A stretch of DNA of 64,000 bases. Source: Bombyx mori (Eukaryota; Arthropoda; Insecta; Lepidoptera; Bombycidae). Below the pieces are notes generated by a model. That model made no database searches and had not been told where the DNA came from. It was given only the letters and a program-made list of their open reading frames with translations. The stretch covers positions 17,109,001 to 17,173,000 of the forward strand of contig NC_085118.1 in the NCBI RefSeq assembly GCF_030269925.1, written 5' to 3'. Below are positions 10,381 to 19,530 of this stretch, piece by piece. The stretch's first letter is position 1. Every line of letters starts with the position of its first letter. Both the position numbers and the translations under genes were made by a program.

Positions 10381-13263
10381 TTAGGTTGCACGGCGAACTC
10401 TTTGTCGAGTTCGACGAGTACGGTTACCGAGGTCCCTAAGCCTGCTCCTAGTGTTAGAGCTGAAGGCGTCTAATGCAAAGGTTATTGGATCTGATGGATC
10501 CGTAAGGACGTGTCTAGGGCGTCGACGGTGACTGGCTCCTGCGTGATCAGGATTCGGGGAGTAGTCAGCGGCGGCTACGATAAGGCGATTATCATGACGC
10601 ATAGCCTTATCGAAGTACCGTTCCGACACTGACTTCATGTATTTCTGGATAGATTCGAGGCCCAGGTCGTCGTGTAGGTCAACGTTCCTCACGAACCACG
10701 GAGCTCCGACGGCTAACCAGCAAAAGCGGGATTGTAAAGATTGGAGGGTGTCTATGTGTGTGCGGGCCGCGTGAGCGAACACCACACTCGCGTAAGTCAT
10801 GACGGGCCTAATGCAAGTTTTGTAAAGTGTCACCTTGTTCCGAAGGGACATTTTACTCCGCTTACAGATCATGGGGTAGAGTCTACCGAGAATAAACGCG
10901 GCACGGTCACGGACTGATTTTATATGCGGGCGGAATGTCATCGATGCATCCAGGGTAACGCCCAGGTACTTGACCTTCCTGGCCCAGGGTATGGGTTGTC
11001 TAAAGAGAGTAATCGGGGGTGTGAGATTCCTCCTCCTAATCCGGGAGGAAATACGTGTGGAGCTTCCCCTCTGAAATAGCACCGCAGTACTTTTCGCTGG
11101 GTTGATGTCTATGCGCCATTTTCGGAACCACTGTCCTAGGGCTAGGGCTGCGCTCTGAAGCTTCTTCGCGATTAGGGACTTGTTTCTACTGGAATAGTAA
11201 ACAGTCGTGTCGTCGGCGAATAAAGCTAAATGGGTCGGCGGCGACCGGGGAATATCGTTAACGAATAAGCTAAATAGGAGGGGTGAGAGGACAGAGCCTT
11301 GCGGGACTCCAGCTGTGAGAGATCGTGGGGAGGAGCGGGTTCCCTCGACTCGATATCGAAAAGAGCGGTTCGACAAGAAGTCCCGTATGATGAGCACGAG
11401 ACTATCCGGCACGCCCATGTTGAATAGTTTGAAAATCAAACCGTTGTGCCAGACTTTGTCGAACGCTTTTGCGACGTCGAAGAAGAGAGCTCCCGTGTAT
11501 AACGGTTTTGGTCGATTAAGCCCCACAAGAATGTGCTCCGTGAGGCGGTGCACCTGTTGAACGCATGAGTGATTTGTACGGAATCCGAATTGTTCATCGA
11601 TGAGAATGCCCTTGGATGAGACGAAGTCTCTGAGGCGTTTGTAGAGCAGACGCTCATACAGTTTGCCTAGAGACATGAGGAGGCTAATCGGGCGGTAGCT
11701 CGTCGGATGATTTTTTGGTTTACCGGGTTTATGTATGCCGATAACGTCTGCTTCTTTCCACACCGCGGGAAAGATACAGTTTGCCATAGCGGCATTGAAA
11801 ATAGATGCCAACATCACGATGAGTTGGACGGGTAGAAGTTTAATAACGCGGTTGGATATACCGTCGGAACCGGGAGCCTTGCGAGGACGTAGGTCTTTGA
11901 TCAAGTCTTTAACTTCCATCGGGGTGACGGGTGGTAACGCATCCAAGGGTGGCAAGGAGACTCTGCGTTCTACCTCACTGTCTACTAATTCTACATGAAC
12001 AGGGTCCACGGATTGAGTGCTGGGCGTGCACTGGGTTTGCAATGTATCGGCCAGCAGCTCTGCTTTTTCGTCATCATCGAACGCCGCGAGTCGGCCTGAG
12101 GGGCCTACGAGGGGGGGCATAGTTACTACCGTATCCGATTTGAGAGTACGAGCTAAGCGGTAGTAAGACCTTTGGGAGGGCGCGAGTCCTTCTAAGAAAT
12201 CAGACCATCTGGCATCTCGGACTTCGGCGATGCGAGACTTTACGTCGCGTTGTAAGGCACGCATTCGAATACGATTTTCCGCGGTAGGATACCTGTCGTA
12301 GGCGCGTATCGAGGCGTTCTTAGCTCTAAGGAGCTCCCTAATATCGTCGGGCAACCCGAAGCGGTAAAGGAAGTCCTCCGCTACAACTTGTTTCGATGAC
12401 CTATCTAATTTCGAGGTTATGTGTGACGTTAAGATGTCTATGGCTTCAGCGGTATCCTGAGGAGACGGGGTAGAGTCCGAGCTAAACGGGAGCGATGGTG
12501 GATCAGATTCAGCCAGGCTGATGCCCAGCGTGTGCCAATCCACCACAGTCCTCGTGACGGGAACGGAGTCGGGAGCGCGACCGAGCTTCATAACGACGGG
12601 ACGGTGGTCTGAATCTAACTCTGAAACTACTTCGATCGAGTGTAAGCTCAGAGTTACGTTTTTTAATAACGCTATGTCGAGTATATCCGGGCGATGTGCG
12701 ATATTTAGCGGGTAGTGAGTCGGGGTTAGCGGAGCGACGATACCGAAGGCGAGATCATCGACTAACGCGTCAAGCCGCCTGCCATTCGGGGTTGTGGTGT
12801 GTGAGTTCCACCTGATGTGTTTACAATTTAGGTCGCCCGCCAGAATGACAGAGCTCCCCATGCCGAGCAGCGCCTCGATATCACTGCTTAGAACGATCTT
12901 ATCCGGTGGAAGATAAACGGACGCGATAACGATCGGCGCGTGTCCCGTCAGTGAGATTCGGCACACTGATGCTTCGATATTAGCGAGCGCGGGAGGATCG
13001 AGCGGGACGCAATGCAGGGCTCTTCTATAGTAAATGACGGTACCACCACCACGAGCAGAGAGCCTGTCGTTCCTGACCATGTTATAGTTCGCGATTTTAG
13101 GGTCACGGCGCGCGGGCTTAAGTAGGGTCTCCTGCACTAAAAATATATCAATTTGATGGTCACGCAAAAAGTCAGAAACCTGATCACGTTGATTTGCGAG
13201 ACCGTAAGCGTTAAAAAATCCTATCGTTACGGATAGGGGCTTTACTCTACTTATATACGCCAT
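10381..13263 (-). CDS. ORF2: AP-endonuclease / reverse transcriptase, 960 aa
   Basis: Single open frame of 960 codons from ATG at 13263 to TAA at 10381. The N-terminal third is an APE-type endonuclease that nicks target DNA. Visible motifs are FNAYGLANQ, LVQETLL (catalytic Glu), LAGDLNCKHIRWNS (Asp/Asn) and SDHRPV (Asp/His). The centre is a reverse transcriptase: RKAPGSDGISN, NHPTSYRPISLL, DVAKAFDKVWHNGL, AGVPQGSVLSPLLF and the catalytic LALFADDTTVYY box. The C-terminus is arginine-rich. No premature stop or lost catalytic residue is visible, so it could be active. It starts four bases after the stop of the ORF1 extension, in the same frame (TAA TCA ATG), which suggests translation by reinitiation. 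The length is normal for the clade. Confidence 0.95.
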   Translation of the reverse strand: MAYISRVKPLSVTIGFFNAYGLANQRDQVSDFLRDHQIDIFLVQETLLKPARRDPKIANYNMVRNDRLSARGGGTVIYYRRALHCVPLDPPALANIEASVCRISLTGHAPIVIASVYLPPDKIVLSSDIEALLGMGSSVILAGDLNCKHIRWNSHTTTPNGRRLDALVDDLAFGIVAPLTPTHYPLNIAHRPDILDIALLKNVTLSLHSIEVVSELDSDHRPVVMKLGRAPDSVPVTRTVVDWHTLGISLAESDPPSLPFSSDSTPSPQDTAEAIDILTSHITSKLDRSSKQVVAEDFLYRFGLPDDIRELLRAKNASIRAYDRYPTAENRIRMRALQRDVKSRIAEVRDARWSDFLEGLAPSQRSYYRLARTLKSDTVVTMPPLVGPSGRLAAFDDDEKAELLADTLQTQCTPSTQSVDPVHVELVDSEVERRVSLPPLDALPPVTPMEVKDLIKDLRPRKAPGSDGISNRVIKLLPVQLIVMLASIFNAAMANCIFPAVWKEADVIGIHKPGKPKNHPTSYRPISLLMSLGKLYERLLYKRLRDFVSSKGILIDEQFGFRTNHSCVQQVHRLTEHILVGLNRPKPLYTGALFFDVAKAFDKVWHNGLIFKLFNMGVPDSLVLIIRDFLSNRSFRYRVEGTRSSPRSLTAGVPQGSVLSPLLFSLFVNDIPRSPPTHLALFADDTTVYYSSRNKSLIAKKLQSAALALGQWFRKWRIDINPAKSTAVLFQRGSSTRISSRIRRRNLTPPITLFRQPIPWARKVKYLGVTLDASMTFRPHIKSVRDRAAFILGRLYPMICKRSKMSLRNKVTLYKTCIRPVMTYASVVFAHAARTHIDTLQSLQSRFCWLAVGAPWFVRNVDLHDDLGLESIQKYMKSVSERYFDKAMRHDNRLIVAAADYSPNPDHAGASHRRRPRHVLTDPSDPITFALDAFSSNTRSRLRDLGNRTRRTRQRVRRAT

Positions 13264-13266
13264 TGA

Positions 13267-13660
13267 TTACCGGCGGAGTGAGGGGAGGACGTACGTATTT
13301 AATGACGCGTATACGTCAGCGTATTCTTGCACAACGGCGATAAAGTGTTGTGCAGTGGAGGCAGCGCGAATGGCGTCGCCCAAAGCGTTAACGCGCTCAA
13401 AGTTGATCGACTGAAAGAAGTCGATCGCTAAAGCGAGATTGTCGGACGCGGTCGGAGGGCAAGTCGCGGGAGAGGGACGAGTCGCGGGGGCGGGACGAGT
13501 CGCGGGGGCGGGACGAGTCGCGGGGGCGGGACGAATCGCGGAGGAGGGAATTGTAGCCGTGTTCATATACGGCAGCGGTTTCGCCCAGGCCGAGACACTG
13601 GGCACCGGCGCCGGAACGAACGCTGGCTTAGCCTGCGACACAGAGGGTGCCGATGGCTTT
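13267..13660 (-). pseudogene. ORF1 C-terminal extension, out of frame with ORF1
   Basis: An open frame continues from the ORF1 region at about 13660 to the TAA at 13267. It encodes a proline/alanine-rich stretch (PAFVPAPVPSVSAWAKPLPY), the RPAPAT repeats and a compact tail ending SLNTYVLPSLRR. It is +1 relative to ORF1 and in the same frame as ORF2. Because it follows the zinc knuckles without a gap, I read it as the displaced C-terminus of ORF1, disconnected by a small indel near 13645-13665. A programmed frameshift is the alternative. Confidence 0.7.
13463..13552 (-). repeat. 18-bp tandem repeat inside ORF1 extension
   Basis: Four near-perfect 18-bp units plus a decayed fifth encode repeated RPAPAT hexapeptides on the minus strand. 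Being a multiple of three, copy-number change keeps the frame. Confidence 0.9.
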
Positions 13661-14932
13661 GATGTCTAGGCCGGAAGCTCGGAGGCGGTTTTGGCGGGCG
13701 ACGCGGCGATTTATTTTCGGGGCTCGGGGGCATCCGCGGTAATTTGCGGGGTGACCCTGTGTTTGACACAGAACGCAGCTAGGCGGTTCCGTCGCGGTTT
13801 TTTGGTCGCGAGCGCAGAGGGCCGTGGCATGATCGCCCAAACACTTAACACATCGGGGGCGCGCGTGACAGTTACGGGAAGAGTGCCCGTACAGTTGACA
13901 GTTATGGCACTGGCTAGGAGTGCCTTTTTTATGGGGGGCTTCGACGGCGATACCGGAGAGCCTACAGACGGCCTGTGTGTTGAAGATTTTCTTACCCTCG
14001 GGGGTAGGCTGGAGGGTAACTAGAACCATATTATATGGCTCCCTACCGCGACCGGTGTGCATACGGTGCACAGAATTCACTGGAAAGCCCTGTTCTAACA
14101 GATCGGCCTTGACGAGCTCTACATCTAACTCTTTAGGGATTCCGCGTATTACAACGCGGAGTTCGCGCTCCTCCTGGAGCGTATAAGTATGGAAACTTAT
14201 ACGTTCCTTACGGAGGTAAGAAGAGAGGGCCCTATGGTCGTCGGGTGTTTGAACCTTAATTTGAATGCCGTTCGCGAGGTTACGGGCATTCGTGAAATTT
14301 ATATTTTTGGCCTTAAGGGCCAGGCAAACTCGATCCCAAGCTGCCTTCTCCTGAAGGATAACCGGGGGAGGGGTCTGGGTTTTATTTTGTGCCACCGGAC
14401 GCGGCGACGGAGTGGCACGGGCTGGGGGCGCAACGGGAGTCTGAGGGCGGGGGCGCGACGCGTTCGCGGCTTTGCTAATTTTAGCGGCCGCGGGAGCTCG
14501 GGACTCCGCGGCACGCTTCTTACCCTTCTGTACCAGGGTGAATCCATCCGTCGATGAGGCGGGGGCGAGGTCAACCTCCATGTCCGAGTCAGAGTCGGAG
14601 CACGAGGAGGCGGGTGCAGGCGACCTACGAGCAAGTGTAGGTGTTTTAGAGGGCGCGACGGAGGCCGCGGATGATCGCTCAGCTGAAACGATGGTCACAG
14701 CGGACGACGCAGCAGCTTTACTCGCCAGTATAGGCGACACGGGAGTGGCAGGCACGACGGAGGCTGCGTTGCTCGATGCAGAAGCTTTGCACGCAGGTAC
14801 AGGCGACGGAGGAGCAGCGAGCGCGGCGGAGTCCTCGAGAGGGCTCGCAGTGTGATTGGCCTTGAAGGCCAGAAACTCTGAGGCGAGCTGTGGGTGGTGA
14901 AGTCGGAGGAATTCCGCGAATACAGCGTCCAT
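13628..14932 (-). CDS. ORF1: gag-like nucleic-acid-binding protein
   Basis: 434 codons if started at the first ATG (14932, MDAVFAEFLRL). The frame is open further upstream, but without an ATG. The N-terminal 150 residues are Ala/Ser/Pro-rich and low-complexity. A basic patch with KKGKKRAAESRA and a folded region (ELRVVIRGIPKELDVELVKA) follow. Three zinc knuckles lie at about residues 342-401: CHNCQLYGHSSRNC, CVKCLGDHATALC and CVLCQTQGHPANYRGC. Such proteins package LINE RNA into RNPs. The frame ends at TAA 13628, just after the knuckles, where the displaced extension (13267-13660) begins. The C-terminus is therefore probably lost by mutation. Confidence 0.88.
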   Translation of the reverse strand: MDAVFAEFLRLHHPQLASEFLAFKANHTASPLEDSAALAAPPSPVPACKASASSNAASVVPATPVSPILASKAAASSAVTIVSAERSSAASVAPSKTPTLARRSPAPASSCSDSDSDMEVDLAPASSTDGFTLVQKGKKRAAESRAPAAAKISKAANASRPRPQTPVAPPARATPSPRPVAQNKTQTPPPVILQEKAAWDRVCLALKAKNINFTNARNLANGIQIKVQTPDDHRALSSYLRKERISFHTYTLQEERELRVVIRGIPKELDVELVKADLLEQGFPVNSVHRMHTGRGREPYNMVLVTLQPTPEGKKIFNTQAVCRLSGIAVEAPHKKGTPSQCHNCQLYGHSSRNCHARPRCVKCLGDHATALCARDQKTATEPPSCVLCQTQGHPANYRGCPRAPKINRRVARQNRLRASGLDIKAIGTLCVAG

Positions 14933-15330
14933 GATCGCTGAGTACCCAGGTGGGGCGGCCCCGGGTTTTGAAAACACTCGCCTTGCTGCGAGGCCCCAAC
15001 TTCTCGGACCTGAGCGGTTCTATTGAACATAGGTGGCAATGCGGCGCGATTAATACAGGACAAAGAAAAAGCAAAACAAATCAGAAATAACAAAAAGAAA
15101 CAAAACAAATAAATACTTGCAGGAAACCACTTTGTCGGCAAATGTACCACGAACACAAAAATAACTAAAACGAAACAAATAAAAGCTTCCAGGAAAAACA
15201 CTTGGTCGGCAGATGTATCACGATCACAGGCCGCGCGAACAATGGCCGGGCTAACAAAAGCCGGGCGAACAAAGACCGGGCGATCGAGTGGTCGATGAGC
15301 ACGTCCGCACGTGACGGGTGCCTCTATCGG
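14933..15330 (-). promoter_or_regulatory. 5' UTR / presumed internal promoter of the LINE, with 70-bp tandem repeat
   Basis: Region between the 5' end of the element and ORF1. It contains two copies of a 70-bp unit (about 15105-15174 and 15175-15245), sharing 'acaaataaa.cttgcagg' and 'cttggtcggcagatgta' type blocks. There is also a shorter repeat around 'ccgggcgaacaaag' at 15246-15290. Jockey-clade LINEs carry internal pol II promoters in this position. I see no canonical initiator and infer the role from location. Confidence 0.6.
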
Positions 15331-15346
15331 AATTACGCTTAGTACT
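15331..15346. repeat. Target-site duplication, right copy
   Basis: AATTACGCTTAGTACT, identical to 10120-10135. It lies directly outside the 5' end of the Jockey-clade LINE. Confidence 0.95.
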
Positions 15347-15597
15347 AACGGCTGTCGTAAACTACAGTTACTGTGTACTTCTTTCGGTGTGATAATTTTT
15401 GTAGAGCCGTTTGTAACTTGATAATACGGAAATGGTACTCGACAGGAGACTAATATAGACAAAGAAATACATCTCTATCTATAGCATTAAGCGTTGGAAA
15501 GAATGAGATAGAATTATTGAGCTTGGTATTAAATGGTTACCGAAGGCTGATATCACAATGCAGACGTGACCACTCTTCTAGGGACCTGTGTGCTTAG

Positions 15598-15730
15598 TGC
15601 GAGTTTTTAACGATCTCGATAGAGTAAAAGTTAACTCAACAATGCCCCTAGTGGCAAACGTAGGCAAACGTTCCAACTCCATACAAATTTGAGTTAACTT
15701 TTACGCTATCGAGAACGTTAAAAACTCGCA
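15598..15730. mobile_element. Foldback MITE, 133 bp
   Basis: The two arms form an inverted repeat of about 45 bp ('tgcgagtttttaacg..ctcgat' and its complement) around a short centre. Flanks are TTAG on the left and TTAA on the right, which suggests a TTAA target with one mutated base, as for piggyBac-type MITEs. It encodes nothing. A half copy lies at 7176. Confidence 0.8.
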
Positions 15731-15759
15731 TTAAGTACACTGAGTCCAGAGTTCCAATT

Positions 15760-15991
15760 GATTTTTTATTGCTTACATGAATGCACGAACTCACGTCTCA
15801 CCTGGTGTTAAGTGGTCACCGGAGTCCATAGAATGCCGCCACCTACCTTGAGATATGAGTCCTAAGGTCCCAGTTTTTACAGTATAATGGCTGGCCCACC
15901 CTTAAAATCGACATTACTGCATCACGGCAGAAATAGGCAGGATGGTGGTGCCTACCCGTGCGGACTCACAAGACCTCCAACCATCAGTATA
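15760..15991 (-). repeat. Bm1-like SINE, diverged truncated copy
   Basis: Contains 'tttttattgctta', 'cacctggtgttaagtggtca' and 'cggcagaaataggcagg' on the complementary reading. It is more diverged than most copies. Confidence 0.8.
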
Positions 15992-17518
15992 TAACGGATT
16001 CTCCACCTTTCAAACTAAGTCACGGCAGATTCAGACTATGATGAATACGAAGAACAAAATATATAGTTATGTAGGTTTCAGTTTATTTATAAACTAAAGT
16101 TTAAATGAAGTTTATTATGTATTAATTTGTCTAATTAATAAACATCTGTTCTAGCATACAATTTAGAAACGCCTCAGTGTAATTTTAGTTTTACTACGAC
16201 ACGTCTTGAAATATTCACTGACAAAACTGCAGCTTCACCGACGTGGCGACGGAGAGACTTGCGACGCCAAACTTTGTATTATTTCGTAGTTCTGCACAGA
16301 TATGGGGTTCGGTTTATTACTTTGTGTTAAAAGGAAACTTTGAATGCGCGATGTAAATCGACTAAAACAATACTAATATGTTGACAACCCTAATCTACAG
16401 CGTGATACGTGATAGTATACGATATACTAGATTTAATGTCCTGGCATGAAAATTAATAACCTATAAGTAAGCGTTAGACCAAAATCACTGACACTTCAAG
16501 ATTTAGATTCATTTAATAAATTACTTTTTCTATTTTTTTGTTATCAATGACATTTTGAAAAAAAAGTCTAACAAATTTTCTAGAATGTTTTTAATGGCCA
16601 AAACTAAATCTCTTCAATACGTACTACCTAAATTAAAAAAAAACATCGATTAAAAAACTTACTTAACCGTTTGATACTTAACCATTTTATAAATACTACC
16701 AGTTTCAATCTAGACTTTTAACTGTGTAACAAATTAAAAACATACATCAAACAAGCCAGCAAGCGAATACTTTATTGCAGTAGAATAATAACAACATATC
16801 TAAGATATCTGAAAAAATCATCTTCTTTTCTTTTCTAGTGCTTCATTCCATTAAACCATACCGTCTTTTACAAATAATTCATTCGCATTGTTGAAAAACT
16901 GAATCCCGTATATCATAATAAGAAACCTTTTTTTTTTTTTCCTCGTTGGAAGAAGGACAAGGAAATTGATATCAAAAGACGGTGGTATAACTATTAAAAA
17001 CTTAGATTGATTGAGATAAATATGCAATTATTTTATAACACTCCACGATTATATTATGTAATTTACAATTTAAGGAATCTAATGACATCTTATGTTTTCG
17101 ATGAAGTACCAGTTTGTGAGCTCTGAGCATACACTTACATACACACACTCACCTTCTATGTAAAACATACTAATGACGTTTATAGCATCTAAATCCCGAC
17201 CCATCTCTTTGTTTCTTAGTCAGATAAAAATAAATAAGCGCTTTTAAAGGATTCGTGTTTTAAAGCAACGTAATTAAAGTTAAAATAAAAACATGTTAAC
17301 CGAGCACGGTTCGTAATCGAATGATATCGAGTTGTTGTCCGGGCCGGCGCCGGCGTTGCAATTTATACGTATCGAGTGAACAAAGTTAACAACAAACCTA
17401 GCTACAGATAAATTTGTATGCCGATGGTGAAATCGCAGGGTTTGTGGTCCAGGACATTGGACATGAGCGGTTTTCCCGTTGATCTTTGTGATCTGTAACA
17501 TAGATGGCGATAGGGGAC
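15992..17518. other. No gene recognised
   Basis: AT-rich stretch with short homopolymers and no frame or repeat I can name. Confidence 0.4.
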
Positions 17519-17640
17519 CGTTTTTTTTTTTATTGCCTTTGTAGGCAAACGAGCATACGGTCCACTTGATGGTGAGTGGTTACCGTCGCCCATGGACTTC
17601 AGCAATGCCAGGGGCAGAGCCAAGCCGCTGCCTACCGTGC
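17519..17640 (-). mobile_element. LINE-A, 3' UTR tail only
   Basis: T run at 17521-17531 (A tail), then the tail complement 'attgcctttgtaggcaaacg' and 'ggtgagtggttaccgtcgcc' up to 'ccgctgcctaccg'. Strongly 5'-truncated. Confidence 0.75.
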
Positions 17641-18260
17641 AAAGCTTTTCCGATCTGAGCCACACCCGGCTTACTTATGCTAAGCTTAACGCAATTTTAC
17701 ATTGCGGCTTTCGAAAGCAAAGAAGCTATTATTTTAAAACACCAAAGACCTCGATTTCATTTCGTGAAGTGAACAGCATAATGTGATGTCAATTGTCTAT
17801 GACGACAAGGCTGTAGGGGCTTAGATCCCCTTGCCTTTCCTAATAAGGAACCAAAAAAAAATGTCTATGAAGATTAAACTAAAGCTCCTTATTTTATTGT
17901 GAGTTTCACTATTTTAAAATTGTCGCTTGGTCTGCATACGTCACTTTATTTTGACTTGGATAAGACCCGTGCATGTAAGTTGGTGTCAAGACATCGTTAA
18001 GATGACGAGAAGCCTTAGGGCGAGAGCACGCAATAAGGACTAATGGAGAACATTGGTGTAGGCTTGTTTCTCCCGAAACGGACCTTGTGAAGATGAACTA
18101 CTAACAAACTCCTCCTCCTTGGGTCGCTCTCCTCATTACTAACGATAGTGACTCCCCTGCTGCCTCAAATCTACAAGCTAACTGTACAAAAAATAATCAT
18201 ATTCTACTAACCACACTAAAAAATAATTAAAAACTTAATTCTGTGTCTTATTCAATTAAG
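17641..18260. other. No gene recognised
   Basis: No convincing coding or repeat signal. Confidence 0.35.
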
Positions 18261-18602
18261 GTTTTTTTTTTATGTCATAGATGGGTGGACGAGCTCACAC
18301 AGCCCACTTGGTGTTAAGTGGTTACTGGAGCCCATAGACATCCACAATGTAAATGCGCCACCCACCTTGAGATATAAGTTCCAAGGTCTCACGTATAGTT
18401 ACAACGCCTGCCCCACCCTTTAAACCGAAACGCGTTACTGCTTAGCGACAGAAATAGGCGGGGTGGTGGTACCTGCCCGTGCGAACTCACAAGAGGTCCT
18501 ACCACCAGTAAAGACGTCCTACCACAAGTAAAAGTGTATATGTGCAAGCTTATCTTGTAAAGGTCGTAAGCGAGATTCAGGCATCTGTCAATTATCTTGT
18601 GT
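18261..18602 (-). repeat. Bm1-like SINE with a non-tRNA head (variant, copy 1)
   Basis: The 3' two-thirds are ordinary Bm1 body and tail (T run at 18261). Beyond the 'cctaccaccagta' position the tRNA-like head is replaced by 'aaagtgtatatgtgcaagc', then 'ggtcgtaagcgagattcagg' and 'catctgtcaattatcttgtg'. The same replacement occurs at 34741-35072, so it is a subfamily rather than a chance junction. Confidence 0.75.
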
Positions 18603-18961
18603 GCGGACTCAAAAATGAAAGCTTTTTATATATTTATCAGACCGCTATATCCTGTACCTGAGGCCGTTTATAAAAACGTGAGCAGCCAATAAATGCGGGC
18701 CACTCCGTTAAATGCGCGCCCCGGGGCTGACCTCACGATAACAGCGGCTAATCAAAGTTCTTTACCGCGTTAAAGTTTCAAAAGTACCCGTTACCTGATG
18801 GTTCTTAGTCGAGACGTACTGAAGGTTGGAAAAACATTAGGATAACGGCGCTACTCTTCTTACTACTCTCAAAAAACCTTCGAACGCTGCATAGTCTTCA
18901 CAATTTGCTTATTGCAATCTGATTTTGCTCTGAAAGACATGTACTAAAATATTCATTGATA

Positions 18962-19080
18962 TTTTTATCTATTTATCGCTTATGTGGCTGGACAGGCTCA
19001 CGGCTCTTCTGGTGTTAAGTGGTTACCGGAGCCCATAGACATCTACGACGTAAATGCCGCCGTCTCAATTTTTACAGTAC
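18962..19080 (-). repeat. Bm1-like SINE fragment
   Basis: Tail-proximal part with 'tggtgttaagtggttaccgg' and 'gcccatagacatctac'. It breaks off after 'ccgtctcaatttttacagta'. Confidence 0.7.
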
Positions 19081-19197
19081 AACGAACACAAAAATGACTG
19101 ACAAAATTCAAACGAAAAAAATATATTACCTACATATATTATAAAAATGAAACCCAAAAAACAGAAAATCTAAGCAATAAAAAAAATTACTTAATAT

Positions 19198-19290
19198 CAA
19201 GGTGGCATTCTCGTTATGATATTTTGGGCACCGGCAACCGCTTAACATCAGATGAGCTGTGAGATTACTTACTTGTCTACGCTATAAAAA
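19198..19290 (+). repeat. Decayed Bm1-like SINE tail
   Basis: Recognisable only by 'accgcttaacatcagatgag', 'ctgtgag' and a terminal A run; heavily mutated. Confidence 0.45.
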
Positions 19291-19530
19291 AATAGAACTC
19301 TCAGTTCAAAAGTGAAAAGATCCATCGTTGTTTGTTCAAATTCGCAAACAGCCAAATCAGACTATGTGTTTGTAGCAATCAGTCTAAAAGCGTTTACCGC
19401 ACTAAGAGAGCGCAATCATTTCCATAGTTTCGCTAATGACTCTATAGGGCTTGCTTCTGGTAATGTAATAATAATAATAATATACTACCAGCATAAGCTG
19501 AGAAAATAAAAATTTAAAAAAAGAATAATA

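Larger units (their letters stand above)
10136..15330 (-). mobile_element. Full-length Jockey-clade LINE (L1Bm/BMC1-like)
   Basis: A 5,195-bp non-LTR retrotransposon on the minus strand. In sense order it has a 5' UTR (15330 to 14933), ORF1 (gag-like, zinc knuckles), ORF2 (endonuclease plus reverse transcriptase), a 3' UTR (10380-10148) and a poly-A tail seen as T at 10136-10147. Perfect 16-bp target-site duplications flank it, so both ends are defined and the 5' end is probably complete. The 3' UTR motif 'actcagtgggtcgcg' type recurs in at least four truncated copies here (33911, 40560, 47268, 51600). ORF2 is intact and ORF1 is interrupted by one frameshift. I assign the family from memory of Bombyx L1Bm/BMC1 elements. 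Confidence 0.93.

Noticed and set aside
14299..15462. Several long open frames overlapping ORF1 on both strands
   Set aside because: The GC-rich repetitive ORF1 DNA leaves other frames open. Only the frame with the zinc knuckles is supported.
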